The notes under the pieces were generated by a model. It searched no databases. It worked only from the letters and a program-made list of their open reading frames with translations, and was not told where the DNA came from. From the NCBI RefSeq assembly GCF_024679245.1, contig NC_090176.1, positions 19,599,793 through 19,663,792 of the forward strand: a stretch of DNA of 64,000 nt, in the 5' to 3' direction. Source of the DNA: Pseudorasbora parva. Taxonomy: Eukaryota > Chordata > Actinopteri > Cypriniformes > Gobionidae. The position numbers were made by a program, and so were the translations under genes. Positions 58,785 to 64,000 of the stretch are shown piece by piece (position 1 is the stretch's first letter; the number at the start of each line of letters is the position of its first letter).

Positions 58785-59486
58785 TTTTCACTTGAATGAT
58801 TGTATTGATTGGGACACATCTACAAATCCTTAAACGCAGTTGTTGAAATCACTTCCATGGACAAAGGTGTATAAAATCAAGTACCTAGCATGCATATTGC
58901 TTCTATAAACATTTGTGAAATAATGGGCTGCTCTCAGGAGGTCAGTGAATTAAAGCATGTTAGTGTTATAGGTTGGGCTTGGCCCAATAGTTCCAGTGAA
59001 AGGAACTCTTAATGCTTCAGCATACCAAGCCATTTTGGACAATTTCATGCTCCCAACTTTGTGGGAACAGTGTGGGGATGGCCCCTTCTTTATTCAACAT
59101 GACTGCACACCAGTGCACAAAGCAAGGTCCATAAAGACATGGATGAGTGAGTTTGGTGTGGAGGAACTTGACTTGCCTGCACAGATTTCTGACCTCAACC
59201 CGATAGAACACCTTTGGGAGGAATTAGAGCGGACACTGCGAGTCAGGCCTTTCCTGTCCAACATCAGTGTCTGCCCTCACAAATGCGCTTCTAGATGAAT
59301 GGTCAAAAATTCCCATAAGCACACTCCGAAACTTTGTGGAAAGCCTTCCCACAATAGTTGAAACTGTAATAGTTGCAAAGGGTGGGCCAACTGTATATTA
59401 AACCCTACAAATTAAAAATGGGATGACATTAAAGTTCATGTGCATGTAAAGGCAGGCGTTCCAAAACTTTTGGCAATATAGTGTAT
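58785..59486 (+). mobile_element. Internally deleted Tc1-like element, CACTATATTGCCAAAAG family
   Basis: The 3' TIR CCAAAACTTTTGGCAATATA, then GTGTA, ends at about 59486. The 5' leader ATTGGGACACATCTACAAAT and CACTTCCATGGACAAAGGTG, then TATAAAATCAAG, is recognisable from about 58785, though the first 20 bp of the 5' TIR have decayed. The transposase centre is missing. The element is about 700 bp against about 1.6 kb for intact relatives. Confidence 0.88.
58923..59401 (+). pseudogene. Tc1 transposase pseudogene with a large internal deletion
   Basis: It starts at ATG 58923 with MGCSQEVSELKH (family start MGRSQELSEFK), then at GTTATAGGTTGGGCTTGGCC (58969-58988) jumps to the second half of the protein: VKGTLNASAYQAILDNFMLP, then GDGPFFIQHDCTPVHKAR with the second catalytic Asp, and SDLNPIEHLWEELER with the final Glu. 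A one-base shift near 59265 moves the frame, after which NALLDEWSKIPISTLRNFVE, SLPTIVE and a TAA stop at 59399-59401 are readable. The helix-turn-helix region after residue about 15 and the first catalytic Asp are deleted. It cannot make an active enzyme. Confidence 0.9.
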
Positions 59487-60006
59487 GTCGGCTCTATTCA
59501 ACTTCTTGGATAGCACTTTGTCATTGAGCTTGTCGCTTGCAGGATTGTCTTACTCATGCAGGATAAATGCAAATTAGAACTTAGAAGGTATCAGAATATT
59601 TTGAGACTTTGCAATCGAAACATGCCCAAAAGCCGTCTAGGTAAGCGGCTTAGTAGGTTTAAATCAGAAGAAACATGAGCAACTGATGATGAGGTCATCA
59701 CAACGAGACATGGGTGAGCAGCAGTGACTGTGGTAGTTCTTGGTGTTTACAAGTTGTCAATAAGAGCACTCATGTGATAGACCGGCAGTCATTTGAAATG
59801 CACCCCATTAAAGCTAATCAACAGAGTAATCATGTGTGACTGCACATGTTTGTGTGCATTTAAGAAAGTAACCAATTATGCATTAATGACAGAGCCATTG
59901 AAAGGCTTAATTGTCTGTGTAATCCTTTATTTTACATCATTGACAGTTTGTTCTTTAAGGCTGTTGAACGATTGTTGTAACGTCTTATTGTCTCTTTCTT
60001 CCTTAG
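59487..60006. other. Unassigned sequence
   Basis: Ends in a long pyrimidine tract TTGTCTCTTTCTTCCTTAG just before the exon candidate at 60007. Confidence 0.45.
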
Positions 60007-60167
60007 CCTTTCCGACTTTTAAATGCCAGACCTTTTGTGGAAAAAGGTCATGTGCTGAAAAACGTTAAGCATATCATGTTTACTGATCACTGGAACCCGA
60101 CAGATCTCTGTTCAATTAGTGTCCCCTATTTGAGGATGTCACTGGCTACCACAATGCAAAAATCAAG
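60007..60167 (+). CDS. Candidate internal exon, unrecognised
   Basis: It is preceded by an excellent acceptor (CTTATTGTCTCTTTCTTCCTTAG, polypyrimidine tract of about 18 nt). The frame is open through PFRLLNARPFVEKGHVLKNV, KHIMFTDHWNPTDLCSISVP and YLRMSLATTMQKSR and remains open beyond, to about 60337. A possible donor AAG-GTCAGG at 60168 is weak. No known domain is recognised. It could be a real exon or only a pyrimidine-rich tract before a chance frame. Confidence 0.22.
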
Positions 60168-60674
60168 GTCAGGCTTTTACAACTTGGCTCACAGAACCAG
60201 AAAGAATATCCAAACTGACTGCCAAGCAAGTACATTAAACTGTTTATGCTGGGTAGAGACTACACAATATTTTTTGTCTGCCACGATAGTCGTGGTGTCA
60301 GTTTTTGAAACGTTTCCAATCATTGATAGCCATCTTTAACGACAACTTTTGAGGTCATTAAGATGGTGGAGCTATTGACTGACTTCACAAAGGTGTAAAC
60401 AAACAATGGTTACTAGCCTAATGCTAATTCCAGTATTCACCGGGTTGCCTCCGCTATCATTCGCCATGCAGCATTTATCTTTTTTTCACTGTTGCAGTAG
60501 TTCCTTGATGAAACATCATCTAGGTAGGAGTATAGTTGCCATAGCTCCACGATCCTTTCCTGCATTGCAGAAATTCACCTAGCAGCACCAATACTATCTT
60601 TTCTCTATTGTTTTGCTATGTTTGAAAGCTGTGTATGGAAGACCTTCTGTGGTCCTATTGGTCAACATCACGGA
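60168..60674. other. Unassigned sequence
   Basis: No feature recognised. Confidence 0.4.
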
Positions 60675-60746
60675 TGTCACGTCTGCAGAGCTTCACAATG
60701 TCGCTACGATATCGTAGCGACATTGTGAAGCTTCGCAGACGTGGCA
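60675..60746. repeat. 72-bp palindrome centred on CGATATCG
   Basis: Arms of 36 bp meet without a spacer at 60710/60711 (GTCGCTACGAT / ATCGTAGCGAC). They continue through CTTCACAATG / CATTGTGAAG and GTCACGTCTGC / GCAGACGTGGC with about three mismatches. It may be the core of a small foldback element; no TSD was found. Confidence 0.85.
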
Positions 60747-61079
60747 TCGGTTGCCAAATCAATCGATTTTTGAAAAATTGCCACAACACCCTATGTCAAA
60801 CGGACCATGCCAAATTTGTGTAGTCAGAACCCGGCATTAAAGAGCTTTTTTGATAATCATTGTTTGGCTTTGACACGGTGTTTAGGAAGATATCTACCAA
60901 AACAAATCATTGGCAAAGTGGGTTCTGGATGGGTTGTTGTTTGAATGGAATGGTGTGAAGTTGTTTGAAGTAGGTTGTTGTTTCAATGAAATGGATTTAA
61001 ACATGGTTATATAAAGAGTACTGTGGTGTTGGTAACCAAAAATATTAGTAAAAAAATAAGTAGTATTTTCTGAATGACA
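60747..61079. other. Unassigned sequence
   Basis: GGGTTGTTGTTTGAATGG and AGGTTGTTGTTTCAATG near 60930-60985 form a short imperfect direct repeat. No gene is seen. Confidence 0.4.
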
Positions 61080-61192
61080 CACTCTCAGAAAAAAAGGTAC
61101 AGTCCTCTCACTGGGGTGCTCAGGCACTAAGGTACAAAAGTGAAAAGGTACATATATGTACCTTACTCACCCCTAAATGGTACATATTAGTA

Positions 61193-62755
61193 GGGATGTC
61201 CCGATCCGATCACGTGATGGAAAATCGGGCCCAATCACGTGATTTCTGACTCGATCGGAATTGGACGTTACCTCCCGATCAGGACTCGGATATATATTGT
61301 GGTGTGACAGGCAGCGGGGCGAGGAAGGCCTGGTCCTCTCTCGTCTTCCGCAGCTCCTGCTCCTCCTTATATGCTCCCGTCACATGGCCGCGAGACTAGA
61401 CCGGTGTGCCACGCAGCTGGCACTCGTGAACATTAATCACCGGCCCGCTCTCGCGGTCCCTCGCCCCGCTGCCTGTCACACCACATATATGTATATTCTC
61501 ATTATTAACACATCAATAGTTATGCGGTGGCACAGAGTTAGACCCTTTTAACTTCACACAGAAACAGCAACGCGTGTGGCATGACGTCACTTTTTGTTAT
61601 ACGCTAATGGTTTAAATCAAGCCTGCAGCACCCCTCTCAAAAACTGAAGCCTCCGCGCCTCGATCGCCCCCAGGTGACCGGTCCCAGTATAGCCGCCCCA
61701 TCTGTGTTTTCTAATGGACGCGAGGTAAACTAAACTATAAAATAACACTTCAAATATTTTTTCCCCAAAGTTAGTTTATGTCATTGAAGGCAGTTATCAT
61801 CATGATGATTTAATTTCAAGTGTTCGTTTTTTAAAATAAGTTTCACGAGTTCACACTTACAAATAATTCAGATAGAATAAATGGTATGCGTATTTGGCGT
61901 GCTGTCCGAGGAGAGGGCTCCGAGCTCGGTATTTGGCCCGAACCCAGAGTACTCCCCCCGTATTTCTGGTTAGGAAAGTTAACCAGGTGCGTGTGAGGTA
62001 GAAGGGGTGGTGGAGGGATGCTGCAAACTTTGTCAAGGAACGTTGGTGAGTTGACTGGGTATTTATGTGATCCTCCACTTGAGCTGATTGGTAGACATGT
62101 TGATTACTGATTGTTGACAGCTGGTTGGAATGACATCATGATTAGGTAGATCATTTGAACGTGCTTCTCCCGAACTTAGTTTTTTAAGAAACATCATTTA
62201 GTTTTAGTTAGTTATTTGATGCTATAAAAACAGGGGGTGTGACGACATCAGCTGAGATTGACGTCTTCTCTGAGTGAAATTGTCACTGAGGCACTAAATG
62301 ACTTTTTTCTGGATTTTTGGGAGCAGATTATTTAATTTAATTTAATTTCCATAACTGTTTATTTCACACCAACATAATTAATTGTTCTGCATCTGTTAGA
62401 GTATGGGCGGGCTTTTGATATCGTTGTTGTACTTCCTCTACTGCGCAACTCCAGTCCCGGACTTTTTTTAATTTACTGTTGCAAATTCAAAAGTGAAGAA
62501 TTTATGTTATTTATTACTTGATTGTGCAAGCTACCTCACAGAAGCGCTCTGTTTGTATACAGAGTTGTTGAATGATAAAATAAGGTGAAATATATAAAAA
62601 ATAAGAAACATCCTGGATCATTTTTTTTTTTTTTGGCTGCTCTTTATTCTTTTTTTATGTATTATAGAAGTACCGGGATCAGGACTCGGTATCGGCAGAT
62701 ACTCAAAATCCAATGACACAGACTCGAGGGCAAAAAAACCTGATCGGGACATCCC
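61193..62755. mobile_element. hAT transposon, GGGATGTCCCGATC ends, perfect 8-bp TSD
   Basis: Left end GGGATGTCCCGATCCGATCA; inverse of right end GGGATGTCCCGATCAGG. TATTAGTA is repeated exactly at 61185-61192 and 62756-62763. AGGGATGTCCCGATC is a recurrent hAT terminus in fish. The 1563-bp interior has no recognised transposase, but carries an inserted repeat with perfect 27-bp inverted ends (61298-61485). Confidence 0.9.
61298..61485. repeat. GC-rich foldback with perfect 27-bp inverted ends
   Basis: TGTGGTGTGACAGGCAGCGG and the following GGCGAGG at the left are exactly inverted at 61459-61485. The centre is GC-rich (ACCGGCCCGCTCTCGCGGTC). It is flanked by TATAT on both sides. This GC-rich unit stands out in an AT-rich hAT. 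Confidence 0.8.
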
Positions 62756-62893
62756 TATTAGTACCTTAAAAGGTACATATCAGTACTCTAAGAGTGTGAA
62801 TTAGTTCCTTAAAGGTACATATTAGTATCTTTTCGGTTTTGTACCTTAGGGTTTCCCTCTAGTGACAGCAATGCAACTTTTTTTCTGACAGTG

Positions 62894-63165
62894 CAGACTT
62901 TCAGATTCAACGGAAAGCTGTGAAGCTTTCTGCAAGCTCTGCACACATAGATGAGTTTGCTCATGAGCGAAGAAGTGATGATCACAAGCCACATGTCACC
63001 ACTGTGAGCCCTGTTGGTGCTGATATGTGTGTTGCGACAGAATGAAACTGGAATGACAGCAGTGGTTCTGATGTGACGCTTTTGCCGAAGGCCTTCACTG
63101 TCCTTGGGCAGATGTCAAAGAATTCTGCACCAAAAATGTTTTTATTTTATTTTGTTGTTTTGTGT
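62894..63165. other. Unassigned sequence
   Basis: No feature recognised. Confidence 0.4.
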
Positions 63166-63202
63166 ATGTGTGTGTGTGTGTGTGTGTGCGTGCGTGCGTG
63201 TG

Positions 63203-63255
<53 letters not shown>
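63166..63255. repeat. (GT)n microsatellite
   Basis: GT repeat with GTGCG interruptions at 63186-63208. Confidence 0.95.
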
Positions 63256-63256
<1 letters not shown>

Positions 63257-63595
63257 CATGTTTTTATACCCCAGTGGGGATTTAAACCTGAATGCACACA
63301 GACTCATGGGGACTCATGTCACTGTGGGGACCTATATTGAGGGAATAAGCTTATAAATCATATAGAATTCGTTTTTTTGTAAATGTAAAATGTTTTCTGT
63401 AATGGGTAGGGTTAGGGGTAGGTTTAGTGGGGATATAATATACAGGGATATGCACAATATACAGTATAAAAATCATTAGTCCAGACATGTGTGTGTGTGT
63501 GTGTGGTTCATGTATACAGGGATAAAATGTCCGCACAAATAAGGCAAAATCAATTTCCAAACGTTTTTCAGTCCCCATGAGGAAAACCAACAAAA
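63256..63595. repeat. Fish MITE-like repeat with GTGGGGAC motifs
   Basis: CACTGTGGGGACCTATATTG, GGGTAGGGTTAGGGGTAGGT, then TACAGGGATAAAATGTCCGC and CAGTCCCCATGAGG resemble the widespread fish repeat family seen at 49370-49560. Limits are approximate. Confidence 0.5.
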
Positions 63596-64000
63596 TCCAA
63601 AACCTTTATATTCAAAATCCTACCGATTGTTAGAATATTAATTTATTTCCTTTACATAAATCCATTTGTAAACATTGGTAAATCCAATACATTGTGGCCC
63701 AATGCTGTACCATTATTATTGCAAACAAAGCTTTTGGGATATGGGTTTTCTTCCCATTTAAACCTAATAAGCCTATTTATTTAGCTTTTATAACTATACA
63801 TTTTTATATGGTAGAATTATTTCTTCCCCTGCTGTCCATGATTCTATCAGGCCTATTCCACTGTTCTCATGTTATATGGACTGATTCCATAATTCCAAAT
63901 GGATATGTGTTTGTGTTCAAACATCTTCACACGTTACATTATGCATGTAGCATTATATCTATAGCATAAGCAATTTTCACTGTTTCTATTAGATCACACC
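63596..64000. other. Unassigned AT-rich sequence to the window end
   Basis: No gene or repeat end is recognised. Confidence 0.45.

Larger units (their letters stand above)
61080..62893. mobile_element. MITE with CACTSTCAGAAAAA ends and GGTACATA repeats, host of a hAT
   Basis: Left end CACTCTCAGAAAAAAAGGTA; inverse of right end CACTGTCAGAAAAAAAGTTG. The interior is rich in GGTACATAT and inverses. The hAT 61193-62755 is inserted in it, so the MITE itself is about 250 bp (61080-61192 plus 62764-62893). No clear TSD was found for the MITE. Confidence 0.75.

Overview
The window looks like non-coding DNA from a ray-finned fish, most likely a cyprinid (zebrafish or carp relatives). The reasons are an AT-rich base composition, abundant long (CA), (GA), (AT) and (TAAAA) microsatellites, and several repeat families I recognise from cyprinid genomes: Tc1-like elements with the CACTATATTGCCAAAAGT terminus, TTAA-flanked elements starting AGTGCCCAT or AGGGG, many hAT elements, and foldback MITEs. 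No complete host gene is visible. The stretch reads as an intergenic region or a very large intron. Three short reading frames bounded by splice-like signals (23469-23550, 57637-57946, 60007-60167) are the only exon candidates, and I recognise none of them.

The content is mostly transposons, many of whose ends and target-site duplications (TSDs) can be read directly. Positions 1-9.3 kb hold TTAA-flanked (Kolobok/T2-like) elements, a 9-bp-TSD element nested in a palindromic MITE, a hAT with a transposase relic (4262-5432), and a 3.5-kb TTAA element carrying a THAP zinc-finger relic and a younger hAT (5761-9310). From 9.3 to 22.8 kb there are repeat tails, four Tc1-like remnants on both strands, and a TTAA element with a second THAP piece. 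From 22.8 to 38.7 kb come two AT-microsatellite loci with inverted duplications, a hAT (25418), a three-level nest around a (TAAAA)n array (26.87-29.0 kb), and three long-TIR elements with matching flanks. From 38.7 to 50 kb lie a hAT BED-finger relic, two Harbinger-like elements with protein relics, a perfect 21-bp inverted repeat and relics of a P2X7-C-like ORF. From 50.3 to 53.9 kb is a nest of a MITE holding a hAT holding another hAT holding SINE-like DNA. From 54 to 64 kb are a 9-bp-TSD element, a foldback MITE, an internally deleted Tc1 and a hAT inside a MITE.

The recognisable protein fragments belong to mobile elements, not to a host pathway: Tc1 transposases (D, D, E positions partly kept), hAT BED fingers, a Harbinger nuclease, THAP DNA-binding domains and an acidic ORF with a P2X7-C-like start. 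All are broken by stops, frameshifts, deletions or truncation, so none is expected to be active. Family names were assigned by eye from remembered consensus sequences; target-site duplications, inverted repeats and reading frames were read from the sequence.
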